Source of the DNA: Acanthaster planci
Taxonomy: Eukaryota > Echinodermata > Asteroidea > Valvatida > Acanthasteridae
Reading direction: 5' to 3'
Length of the DNA stretch: 64,000 nt
NCBI RefSeq assembly: GCF_001949145.1
Contig: NW_019091419.1
Location: forward strand, 1,311,664 to 1,375,663
Part shown: positions 11,449 through 23,700 of the stretch, one piece after another
Numbering within the stretch: position 1 is the first letter of the stretch
How the letters are laid out: the number at the start of each line of letters is the position of its first letter
Made by a program: the position numbers and the translations under genes
The notes under the pieces: model-generated
Told to the model about the DNA's origin: nothing
Seen by the model: only the letters and a program-made list of their open reading frames with translations
Databases searched by the model: none

Positions 11449-14400
11449 ATGCCAGTTTTCTTCCTCGTGTGTGTGTGTGCACAGAAAATTAAAGCTAAGC
11501 TCAGGCATGCCCACGCCCCAATATAGTGGCTTTGGTTGACCACAAGTGAAGAATTTCCACTTGTATGTATGTACGCTGCAGGAATACCAGGGCCTAAAAA
11601 AACGGCAGCATCGGGGATTTCAGGCTTTTTCATATAAAACGGACTAATTTCAGGCCTTTACAAGGTACCTGTATACATGTAGTTAGGTTCCTCTGGCTGT
11701 ATTTGCAGGCTCTGGTATCCCTGCAGCATATTCCATTGATTACACGCATGCATACGTGTCAGTCCCTTAAATGTAACTGAGGATTCCATGCTTATGGTTT
11801 CAGCACAATATTTTGTATGCTGGCATGTGCTGTAACCTTAGAAAGAAGATCATACGAGGGCAGAGTGCCACGGTAAGCAAAGCCACAAAACTGGGCCCAG
11901 ACACAAAAACCTAGCACATGCTTGGCAGTCTTGTAGATTTTTTCACTAACTTACACCAAGCCCCTTATTTTCTCTGGCACATTTATGCGGCAGGTAATTC
12001 CCCAACCCTGGAAAGCCAAATTGATTGGCTGCCAAGCAAAGATTTTTATCAAAAGGGCTAAGTCTGTGTGGAGCTGCTGAGCAAGTTTCTGTTGCAAGCA
12101 AAAGTTATCAGGGAACCGGTCATAAGCAATATATACAAGCAGTTTTTTGGCTGGTAGAATGTTTCTTTGCAGGTAATATGTTCATGTGCTTTGCAGATTT
12201 CTGCGCTTAGTGGAGCACCAGGCAGAAATAATATGCACTGTTTGGCATTTTGCCCGGTGCACAATTGCAGCAGTGTTGCAGTCGAGGCCATCAAAACACC
12301 AGACGCAAGTTACAGGATAAAAAAGACCAAAGGAATGGTTTTGTTGCTGCTCAATTGAAAAGCTTGCAACTTGATTTCAGACTGGAGGTCTCGAATTGGT
12401 CTTGTGGTGGTTTTCAGAGGTCTCAACAACAACACTGAGTCGCAGCTCAGCAGATTGCTTTCTGCCTCGGCAATCTCATCCACACTTTCAATTACATCTT
12501 GAAAACACTATCGAAAATCAGCAATTTCACATGCTCCGCAGCACCATAATCTGGAAGAAATAAGCCCACTTCCCTGAATTCTCGTGGTTTGATTACTCTG
12601 ACCAGATTTCAAAATCGCCATGTAATCTGATTTATTAAGCCAAGCTAAACTACTGCAGTGGGCAAAACATAATCGCTTTATTCCAGTCTGGTTAGAGGTG
12701 ATTTCCTTTGTAAGCATTGTAGTAAGCAGCATAGAGATGTAGAAAATGCCGCGATTGTATGTACTCTTAAAAATTTGCAAATTGGGTAGTGCTTACCGGG
12801 GAGAGACACCTTTCTGTGGAAGGGGCAATGGGTTCGGGCATAATACCCAACTCCACCTCCCCTTTCCTATTTCCAAAGGGGGGGGGAGACAACTCTTAAG
12901 CTCCACCCCCATGCTCCCCCTTCTCATTTGAAGTGGGTGCACCATTTGCATGCATCTACTTCAGTGGGTTTTTTTTCCAGTTTAGAATTAGGAATGTGTA
13001 GCGGATATTGTGCACGTTCATCAACATCTCTCTGTTGGGGCTGATTACTCTTATAACTTTGTTTATAGAATTTGGCCCAAGTGTGCATGCAGAATTTTAT
13101 TTTATTCATGGGATAATGGTTGGAAGTAGTTGATTTCCAAAAAATAGTGTGGATTCAGTGCCCCTGTATTTGCTCCATTTATGGCAAGGAAGTTGCCCTT
13201 TTAATCGGATTGAAAAATTAATTATCAGATGGGAATTTCATTGACATGTAGGTATACGTATTTAACTTTTCCCGTCTTTCATTCACCAAAATACAGGAAA
13301 TCACAGTAATTGTATTTTCAGTACAATGACAAATTCAACATGGGAAATTCATTTTAATCAATTACATTCATTTCATTTTTTTTTCTTCTGAGGAGGCCTA
13401 GAGTTACTGAATCAACCACGTTTGACTTGCCACAAAACCATGCAAGCAAAGTGGTCATATCTGGAGGTCCCGAACTATATGATTAAAAAGTGAATTTCTG
13501 TAAGACATGACCAGCATGGCCACAAAGTTGTAACATTTCGTATGGTGTGTGCTCCGTAATTCATCAGATACTCCCTTTTGTGTTTTTATTTAGATATTTT
13601 TCACTGACTCAGATTTGTGGTCACGATCATTCTTTGACTTGTTTCACTGATGCAGAGGAACTTGCTTCACTGTCATATATTCCTTTGATTGTTGAAATGC
13701 ATGCATCATGTACAGTGAAAAACAAATTGTTTATACATGTGATAGTAAACGTTGTAAATAAAATGAATATTCTTTGGAAATTTAACACAGCTTGACTTAC
13801 ATTTGTTATTTATTCAGTCATCCTGAGAGCACTAAAGTTATAATTAAAATGGATTCAGCATTGTACATTTGAACAGTTCACTCTAAAAAAATACGTAAAA
13901 TTTGTTTGGTTCATAATATGCGTGAATGATAAGGTGAATGATTTTGTACATTTATGACTTTTGCAGTTTAGAGTACTATTTAAGGTCAAACGAGATTTGC
14001 TTGCTTGCAGTTTACATGGATGGTGCCAAAAGTGTCAGTTTTGTTAACAGGACGCATAATGCTAGAGTTACTTGATTCCAACCAGGTCACATCTGGAAAA
14101 TCATATCAATGCGAGATTCCTGTGGAGAAAAAATAAGAGTTGCCTAAATTTCTTATGCAAACTACATGTACTGGTTGCCATCCAAGTAAGAGATTAATGG
14201 AGGACATGATGCAAAGATAAATCATTCCCATGGATGTTAATCGTTGGGGGTTGTGGGGGACATGCCCTTCTACTTCTACAGTGGGGGGGGTTATTAAATC
14301 GTTTGTCCCTTCCATCCCCCCTTTTCTTCTGGACCCTAAATAAAAAATGCAGGGGAAGTGGGCCTACATTTGATTCATATTTCAGATTCAGCTGTTTATA

Positions 14401-15562
14401 TATGCCAAATATTTCCTCTCTCTTGGTGACTGGGAAAAAGTGGTAACGACCAAAAAAAAATGGTTCCAAACTTGCATAAAATTTCAAAGAAACTACTTAT
14501 TTTAAAAATGAATAATTAATAAAATCTTGCCCAAGCATTTGCTAAAAAAAAGAGGTCAGAAATTGTCTCTGATCACACCACAGTCACACAGCATGGAGAG
14601 TGCAAAATTTTCAGGCCCCGGACCCATGCAGTTAGGGATGCCTGTTCACATTAGTTCTGATCAAGGTTATGTCCCACCCCACTTATGAAAAGCGACTGAC
14701 ACCCATAATAATTTCACATGATCTTGGGTTTGTCAAAGTTACAAGAGAACCACAAAAAAGTCCCTTTACATGGCAGACTTTGCTACATTTCACTTATGAG
14801 CTGTTGTAATTCTGCAGATCATTTCAACAACTGGTCAACTACTTGCACACTCTGTGGTCAACGTTCAACATTTGAATAAAAAGGCTTTGTTAAAACTTTT
14901 CACCAGGGTGATTGGGACCATTTTCCAGGGCAAAGCACAGAATATGTTCATACCTGCGGGGACGCGCCCTTAAAACTTAAGCTGTGATGCAGGCTTATAA
15001 ATTCTCTAATTTTTCATCCTCCAAATCCTTGGAGGACGTCTGAGGACTGAGGCAGAGTGTTTATGGCAAAACTTGGAGGCAGATATTGAAGGCTGCATGT
15101 TGTCCACCCATTGCTCCAAGATAAATGTATCAGGCGTATTGCCTTGATGTGATAATTCAGAAACTGATGGAGGGTTCTGAAGAATTAAGGCAGTAACCAC
15201 CCCTCCAAGGAACACTTTCAAGACAAAACAGAGGATTCTGGAGGATAGAAGATGCAGCCAATTTCTACCAGGAAAATGTTGGATTTTTAGAAACTGAGGA
15301 TGTATCACAGTTGAAAGAGCCTGGAAGGGGTTAGGGTGGTTAGCATAATCCTGCTCTGGTAAACATGAATTACATTTTGCTGACCACTTTGCAGCCCTGT
15401 GAAATCAGCCCCCTTGTTGATTTCCAGACAACCTGAGAATCAGCTGCTTGTTACTGTGACAGCAACCTGTCAATTTTAACTTCAAAAGTGGCTTTATAGA
15501 TTGAAACAGATTTACATCACGCATAAATTAAAACGGTTATATATGGCACAATTCTGTCCTGA
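11449..15562. other. VPS37 / DNAJC30 convergent intergenic region
   Basis: This stretch separates the two convergent stop codons and must contain both 3' UTRs. Candidate poly(A) signals on the + strand include AATAAA near 13757. No protein-like exon was found. Around 15010-15300 there are repeated 'ggaggactgagg' type words related to debris at 19700-19960 and 29850-30200, so part of the interval is transposon remnant. Confidence 0.5.
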
Positions 15563-16186
15563 TCACCATTTCCGTAATAACCATGACGAAAATGCCAACA
15601 CTCCAGAAGATAAAGTCAGAAGCACCCATATTGGCGTTTTATTCTGTTCTTGTACCTTGCGCCACTCCTCGGAGCGCTGCTTGCGGGCCTCACGCTCCCG
15701 CTGTTCTCGGAGCCTCGCCTCGCCGTAGTGCGCCTTGTAGAACTCATCAAAGTCGAACATGCGCTCCCCGTGGGTGTTGTAGTAGACGCTGTACTTCCTG
15801 GAGCTGTCCTTCTCCTGGTGGGAAACCTTCTCCTTGTTCTCACTGTGCAAGTCCCGCTCGGAGAAGATTCCACGGTCATAGCGCCGTCGCAGCTTCACGT
15901 TGCCCAAGACGCTGTAGGCCTCGCTGATGGCGGCAAACCGGTCCTGGGCAGCCTTACTGCCCTGATTGACATCCGGGTGGTAGATCTTGGAGAGCTTGTA
16001 GTAGGCCCCTTTGATCTGGGACTGGGTGGCCTTCGGGGAGACTCCGAGAACGGTGTAGAAATTCAGGCGGGCTTCAGCCTTCTTGTGCTTGTGATGTTTG
16101 TAGCCTCTCACTTGGTACCGGCAGCATAGCAGAGAGACAGCAGACAGGAACTGGTTTGGCCTTGGCCTGGACCAAGCAACCCTCAT
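15563..16186 (-). CDS. DNAJC30: DNAJC30-like mitochondrial J-domain protein
   Basis: Single-exon reading frame of 207 residues on the minus strand. I start it at the ATG at 16186-16184; the frame stays open four codons further to a TTG, which is unlikely to be used. Residues 1-40 are rich in Arg and Lys with few acidic residues, as in a mitochondrial targeting sequence. The J domain spans about 42-105, with the diagnostic HPD at 70-72 and the ending LRRRYDRGIF. A conserved FDFDEFYKAHYGE motif follows, then a charged helix and a C-terminal membrane segment at about 185-203. This order matches human DNAJC30 (226 residues, also intronless), an inner-membrane protein linked to complex I repair and ATP synthase. 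It lies head to head with BUD23, as in human. Confidence 0.93.
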   Translation of the reverse strand: MRVAWSRPRPNQFLSAVSLLCCRYQVRGYKHHKHKKAEARLNFYTVLGVSPKATQSQIKGAYYKLSKIYHPDVNQGSKAAQDRFAAISEAYSVLGNVKLRRRYDRGIFSERDLHSENKEKVSHQEKDSSRKYSVYYNTHGERMFDFDEFYKAHYGEARLREQREREARKQRSEEWRKVQEQNKTPIWVLLTLSSGVLAFSSWLLRKW

Positions 16187-17783
16187 GATTGATGACAATC
16201 CTGAACACTGTATTGCACAGAAAAAAACACATGATTATGCTGTGTTGAAAATGTTTTGGTTGTTTTATCCTTTGGCACACTCTAAAAGTAGGAATCAAAT
16301 AAAATATTTAATGATTTGGGTGATTTGAAATTACCTCAGCTAAAACTTATTGAATAAGTCAGTTTAAAGCCATGTCAATTCACTGTTATATTAAAAGAAT
16401 TGAACTGTTTTAATACCATCAACTTGCCGTTTTGATATGTGTGATCTCAAATTATTACATGATAACAGATAGGACTTAATATATTAATGATCCACACAGC
16501 CATTTGTTGGCTTAGCCTAGCCCTAACTCAAGTTAAAAAGTTAAATCAGAGGGTCATGCTATTTAGCATCAACAAGCGTCAGTGAGCGTCAACAAAGCGT
16601 CAACAAGTTATTCAAGCATATTTGTGCAAAAACAAATTCATGACAACTTTGCGTAACATTTGGCAAATGGACACTCGTGATTGTTATTGTTGTAGACAAT
16701 TTGTTCCCCTCTAGCTTTGTTCACTTACTGGTGCGGAGACACTAAAAAATCAACATGGCGACGGAACAGAAAATTGGCTTATTAAACTTAAAGACATAAA
16801 AGAGGCATAGAGGCATTGACGGTGTGATGACCGTGTGGTGCCGGTATTGTGTGTGTTGACAGTAATTAGAATGGTTGCATCATGGAGAAGTTTTATTTCT
16901 CCATGGTTGCATGATGATGATATGTCATCGCTCATCAGGCCAATTTCCATCTGCCCGGTTTCTGACTGGCTAATCACTACCTAAACTCCCATGAAACCGA
17001 AGGACAACTTGATCTCTTGGAATGTAAGACTAGGGACCGCCTAGGTTAATATCAGGGGAGGCATTAGTGACTATTTAAAACCCGCAAATGGGGGGAAATT
17101 CTAACGAAAGCAGCCAGCCCTTACCATCACAACACCGGTTTGACCCTTGACATTCATGATTTACGATATATTTGTTCGCGAATTATTTCATTACTCCGGT
17201 TCCGGGTACGTCTATATTAGAATGGGAGTTCCCAAACCGTAAGAGTGGAAAAAAATTAATCTATTGAATGCATATACCAAATGTTTACCGCTAAAACAAG
17301 ATAGAAGTTTTTAATAATTTGTAACAATTTTAATGAGGACCAAAGTAACAAATATTGAAACTGACCCTTTGAATGATTTCGTCTTGAATAGAATTACAAA
17401 AAAATTACTCCCTAAATCAGAATACATGGATCTTCCCAAACGCCATGTGCACTGTATGTTCCACTTTGATGTACTGTACTTGAGGGTAACGTTACGTCGA
17501 GCACTCTCTGACATGTCTGAAATTGGGTTAGAAATGAGTATTGCCGTGTATGGCATTTAGATTGATAGTTTCCTGTAAATCAGTCACTTCTCTAGCTCCA
17601 GTTCGGAAAAGTTGGACAAGTCTTGAAGTCTCTTTGTCAGAGTTTAAGAAGTGGAAATTGAAGTTGGTAAGATCTCAACACCAGCAACTCAGATCGCGCA
17701 ACCTGTACTTCAGATCGAGCGCCAGAGAAACGAGTTTATGTTTATCGGCCGTGGCAATCAACTCCCGTGTAATTCACACCACC
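16187..17783. promoter_or_regulatory. Divergent DNAJC30 / BUD23 intergenic region
   Basis: These 1.6 kb separate two start codons pointing away from each other, so both promoters should lie here. No TATA box is evident on either side. An AACATGGCGAC word at about 16753, close to the YY1 consensus, is one candidate element. Short 'agcgtcaacaa' direct repeats occur near 16570-16610. The human pair has the same divergent arrangement. Exact start sites cannot be given. Confidence 0.5.
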
Positions 17784-20700
17784 ATGGCGTCTTGCCGAAG
17801 ACCGGAGCACAAGGCTCCCCCAGAGATGGTACAGTATTAAAGTTCTGAGTTAGCATACATAAAAATAAGCCTTTTGCGAATAAATTTGAATAAACCTTAT
17901 CGACGTTCGCTGTGCACTATGGGTATATGGATGACAAACATGCATTGCATTTTATGCACAACCCTATGGGAGAAGTGTACCTGCAAAACGTTAATCTTTT
18001 TCCGTTTTATTTCATAGTCCAATTCAAGTCGTCCCCTTCTGACACAGTGTTGCATTATTGATTTGGGACGAAGATATTCACAAATTTTAAAGTTCAAATT
18101 AAAGCTTGGCAGAAAAGGAAAATTCAGAGAATCCCTTCCAACAACAGATTTTTTGTCATGGACTGTGCTTTGACTAAGATCATGAATTATACAAAGTTAT
18201 AGCTCATTCATTCCGCATTGACCAGTCACCTTCATTTTCAGCCTGTAGAGTGACTGGGGCCCTTAAAAAAATTAAGGGTGATTTTTTCTTCTTACAAACA
18301 TTTGAAAACTTATTTGAATATGTTTCTTGTATAATCTGATAAAACGCATGCATCTGTGAGTTGATAAGCAGATACTTAAAAAATATTTAGTACTAGTAGA
18401 AAACTGTAAATTGATTTCTGACCGGTTCACTTCCCCCCATACGGTTGTGCATAAAATGCATTGCTTGTTTGTCATCCAAACCCATAAGGCATTGCAAACG
18501 TCGAAAAGGTTGATTAAATCTGGTAGGCCCACATTGAATTCTTTAAATTCACGTGAACATAATTTGAATTCTCCATTGGCAGGCTAGGCTACTTGCTATA
18601 GGCCTGCCTTGTGACTCGGGGCAAGTTTTTACTTAGTTACATGAGACACCTTGCACTAACACACTGTTTTCAATTGATAAGAAGAGCTCAAAGGAACCAG
18701 TCCATTCCAGAAATGGTGTTAGCCTAGCTATGCAAAAGCTTGCCCTGAATCACAAGATATAGCAACAGTGTCTTTAGTCTAGGGAATTCAAATTGTTATT
18801 ATTATATGGTTCATGTGCAATCAGGTAACTCAGTGTACCAGATTTTATTCAAATTTAGCTCGCAAGAGGCTTATTACTTGTTTTGACATGTTTGACTCTT
18901 GACTATCACTGTCAGGATGTCAACCAAATGATACTGCCTAAGATGTTTGTGGTACTTAGTAGCATGCAAATGTTAGAAAGAGTTCCATATACGGACGCCA
19001 CTTGACACCCTGTGCACAAACCCTATGAAACTGGTCTGAAAAATTGTGTTTTCTAAGTAAATGACTTCGTATTTTTCCTCCTAAATTGAACTTTTCTGGT
19101 CATGTTTTTGCTTTCTAATGGCTAATAGGTCACTGTAGGGAAAAATAACTAGCGTCCGCCACATTGACACTTTTACATAAAAAATTCATTGAAAAGTACA
19201 CAGAAACATTAGTGTTTCAAATTCTAAGTTCATTGTATTAGGGTAATTCCAGAAATTAGGGTCCATTTTTTGCGTCCCTGTCACCTCTGACATATGGTTT
19301 TGTAAGTTCAGAACACACTTTCTAATTTCCAAGTGTGATGAATTCATGCAAATTACCTGCCAAACAAATTATAATAGTTTGAAATCAATTCCGGTGATAT
19401 TTCCATGTCAAAGAACAAAGGTCAGATGTAACAGGGACGTGCAAATGTCACACTTTTGGAGCCCGAATTTCTGGAATTACCCATTAGGCCTACATACGTG
19501 TATGCTTGTTCTACAAGCATATGTATGTAAAACATGTATAACAAGCACAAGTTTTACGACACGAATACCTTGAATTCTTAGTAAGGGAAAGTGCATTCCT
19601 ACTTAGGTCATAGACAAAAAATCAGAACAATTTTGACTGTAAATGGCACATGAAGTGTTAGGCCATCAAGGAACTTTCTAATTATTTGATATAAAGATTT
19701 ACTCCAGAGAAGGGTGACCACTGCCTCAATCCTCCAGCAAATTATGTTGAGGCAGTGCAATTGATATCCTGACATGCCTAAAGCAGTAGAGATTCATAAT
19801 TTCATGCCTCTTGGTTTGAGTTTATGCATGGTAGTGCGTGAACAATCCAAGGTCTAATCCAAGACCTTGACACAATGTATCCTTTGCAGTCGGCCGCTCA
19901 ATTTTGTCTTACATCCTCAGGATGCAGGATTTTGGAGGATTGAGGATTGTCAGGGTTAATCACCATTATTTATTATCTGTGAATTTTAGTGCACCGGGAT
20001 CACTTTTGTTACATAATTTTCCTGTAAGGCATCTTCAAATAGTTTGAATTTTTCCTATGAAGGTCACTTTGTGACTGGTTAAACCTTATTGTCAGAGAAC
20101 CATTACATTTTGTTTAATAACTACAGTTTTACAACGAAGAAGAAGCAAGAAAGTACACATCAAAGTAAGTCTTTGTTTCAATTAGATCTGTTTACCAATG
20201 TTATAATCATCAGTTTTTATTCAAAGTCATTTCAAAATTGTCTTTAAATGTTCAGTTTGTACAATTTCGTAGAAACATCTTAATACACCAAGACAGGGTA
20301 CTTTTTATATCAGGGATTTGCTTTCTTTATTGAAAATCAGTTGTCATAATTGAACAATAAGTGATAATTGAAACAGTTTGTTGATATTGATAACATATGC
20401 TTTCCAGTTCCAGAATGATAGAAATTCAAATGACAATGTCAGAGCGTGCAGTAGAACTTCTCAACCTTCCAGAGGACACTCCGTCATACGTATTGGATGT
20501 AGGGTATGTTGCTTAAAAAAGAAACCCCTTCTGCTTTATGCTAAGTAAATTTGAATAGTAATTGCATATTTGAATATTCACCTTCAATTCAACTGAATAT
20601 TTGAATATTCAGTAGAACCAAATTGCCATAAAGCAGAAACAAAATATGTACAATACGCATACTAAAAGAAAAAAATTAGGTTTCGGCAATAGGCAAATTT

Positions 20701-23700
20701 CATCTTAAAGTTTGTCGTTAGAATGCAATTTTTAACCAAATAATGAATTTTTTCCTCCCACTTTTCACCTCTGAATATTCAACTTTGAATGTTTGATAAT
20801 CATTCAAATATTTGAATGTTCAAATATTGGTACAACAACAGAGCTTTGTTTCATCTTTGATTTACAGCTGTGGGTCAGGCCTGAGTGGTGAAACTTTAAC
20901 GGAGCAGGGACATTACTGGATGGGGCTTGACATCAGTACAAATATGCTAGGTGAGAAACGGTGAAAGCCAGTGCAGTAGTTGAAATCATCACAAGACTGA
21001 ACACAAGACAAGTCACATGACCAAACACAAGACCAGTCACAAGCCCAAACTCAAGATAAGTCGCAACACAAGACACAAGACCAGGCACAAGACCAAACAC
21101 AGGACCAGACAAAGGATCAGTCACAGGACCAGTCACTAGACCAGACACAAGACCAGTCCCAAAACCAGGCACAAGACCATGCACAAGACCAGTCCCAAAA
21201 CCAGGCACAAGACCAGGCACAAGAAAGCAGAGAAAGAGAACCATTCACTACCAGTATGTATCATCAGATTTATTGTCATGTAACCTGTTTTTGCTAAGCA
21301 GAATTTTTTCAGCTGAACAACCTTTTGTGGTGGTCCGCGCTGTTCAAAAACTTTGGCTTCTGGTTATCTTCATTTTCCCATTCAACCTTGCTTTTCTAGT
21401 GTATCTTCTTAATTTACCCTACTGTGAACCTCAACCATCAATTTTTAGCAAGTGTAATACAGTTTTGGACATAACTTTTAGGTCTGTTTGTCTTTGTTTA
21501 ACAGATATTGCCTTAGAGCGGGAGGTGGAAGGGGACTTGTTTGTGAGCGACATGGGTCAGGGTGTTTTCTTCAAACCAGGAACTTTTGACGGCGTAATCA
21601 GGTACCAAAGATAACATCGGGAAAAAAACTGCAGATTTTTTTTAATCCATCTGGCATGTCTGGGAAACAAACACTGAAATGTAATGCCCCAAAGAGCGTT
21701 TGATCTGAAGATCTACCATACTCCCCATAGGCGCTTTGTGCAGCATTTTCAGGGTTCCAAACAACATTTTGTATCCATTCTGATGAAAATTCTGTGTAAA
21801 ATTCTTGTTTTCTTTTTCTTGTGACTTGCCCTCTGTTGCATATCGCCCAGCATGAAAGTTTGCTCAGCAATATTTTCTGCTTTAATTAAACAGCTGTATG
21901 TAATTTGCCCTGTTCACTTTGGTTTTGAATGGTAATACTCAGGCATATCTCTCCTCAGCATTTCAGCACTTCAGTGGTTATGCAACGCTGACAAGAAGTC
22001 CCATCATCCACCCAAGAGGCTGTATAGGTTTTTCTGTACCTTGTATAGTGCAATGGTGAGCGTCAGTTTTTTTTGTGTCTGTTGCAGAAGGTGACATGTT
22101 GTGACTTTGAATTCAGGCTAGGCGCATGTACTGTAAGTCATTCTCTGAGACTGTGTTCACATTATGTCAAAAACCACATTGAAAAATGAAATAAAATGCC
22201 ATACTTCTGAAATGTCTGGAGACAAGGAAAAGGCATTTGTATGACAAGAAAAGGTTTCTTAGCATCCCAGTAATTTTCACTTAAATTGTGTCTGCAAAAT
22301 AGGTTTAATAAGTTTTACACTTAGATCTAGGAGCAGGTTCCCTGAAATCGTGTCAACTGAAATATTGAAAACTTTCTTGCCGGAGCGAGGACCCTAATCC
22401 TCTGGCTATTACCTTTGAAAATGTGTGAATGGGATTTTATTAGATTTTAAGGCTTTTTGCCGGATTTTGGTTGTTACATCCTTAGAGCCAATGCAGAGAG
22501 CGGATAAGCACAGAAAGTATTGCAATGAACAAGAGCGGGTTGAATAAATGTTAGTCAATTGAATTGTCTAAAGCTGGATATCAGCTAATTTTTTGCTTAG
22601 CACAGATTTATTGCTGACCAATATTCCTTAACTCCATCAATATGATTCGTTGTAAGTTTGCCTGCATTGACAGCATGGTGAATAATTTGCTACAGTACCC
22701 CTTAACCCCTTCGCGCCAGGACGCGGCAAGAGCCGCTGTAAAAATTAAGATCCTCGGCCCGCTTTTCAGCTATTATTCTTGGCCCATGCTCGAGCGAACA
22801 CGGTGAAAGAAGGCAGACCCTGGCTCTTGTACATATGGTGATTGGCCTTTGNNNNNNNNNNNNNNNNNNNNNNNNNNNNNNNNNNNNNNNNNNNNNNNNN
22901 NNNNNNNNNNNNNNNNNCGGGAATGTGGAAGTGTGAGTAGAGCCGCATGCCACCGAACAATCAGCCTTTTCACTGTGTAATTCAAAGTGTGCAGAGCACG
23001 CAGGGCCAGAAACCGAGAATTTGCGGTTTGGCAGATGGCCTTCGTGGCCAAGCAAGGCTGGAATTCTTGGAGTCGGCTTTCGGAAAGAAAATCCCATCAC
23101 CAAGGGGTTAAAATGAGGGAACTTGATACTGGGAATATGCCCAAGTAAGTCTCTGTCTTGTTTGCCCGTTGTTAATCCTAACCATTCTAAATCCAACAAG
23201 CATATGCATCGTTTCAGTGGTCCCAGGGGGTTAGGGTAAAGCTTAAGAATTATCTCTTATTGGTTGACCTTTTTTCCTTTTGCATGTTGTTTTTTAGAGA
23301 CGCGGCAGCCGCGCCGTTTTTCAGTTCTACCCTGAGAACTCACAACAGTTGGAACTCATCACGTCCCAAGCAATGAAAGCCGGTTTCACTGGGGGTGTTG
23401 TGGTGGACTACCCGAACAGCACTAGGGCGAAGAAGTATGAAAAAAAAAATGGAGAAAAAAAGAGATGTGTTTCTGACTAAACATTATTCTTCTTATTATT
23501 ACATTGTAATTATTTCTGGTAATGACATCGAGGATTCCTCAAAAGTGCCCTGGGATACCGTAGTTCACAATCCTGAAGAAACCTGTAGAGAAGAGACAAT
23601 GAGAAGCAGTTACAGTTTTAGAATTTGGTGGAAAAGCCCAGAGGAATATTTTGGGTAAAAACCAACAAAATTGGATAGGGGTTTGAAAACCCAATCCACA

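Noticed and set aside
15650-16129. 159-residue plus-strand frame opposite DNAJC30
   Set aside because: It mirrors the GC-rich codon positions of DNAJC30 and resembles no known family.
16187-16198. Four extra N-terminal codons for DNAJC30 from a TTG
   Set aside because: A eukaryotic nuclear gene would use the ATG at 16186; TTG initiation is not supported.
20933-21244. Minus-strand Gly/Leu/Val/Pro repeat protein
   Set aside because: It is only the translation of the 'acaagaccag' minisatellite in a BUD23 intron.
22702-23199. 165-residue minus-strand frame across the gap
   Set aside because: It exists only because undetermined bases are read through; it lies in a transposon inside an intron.
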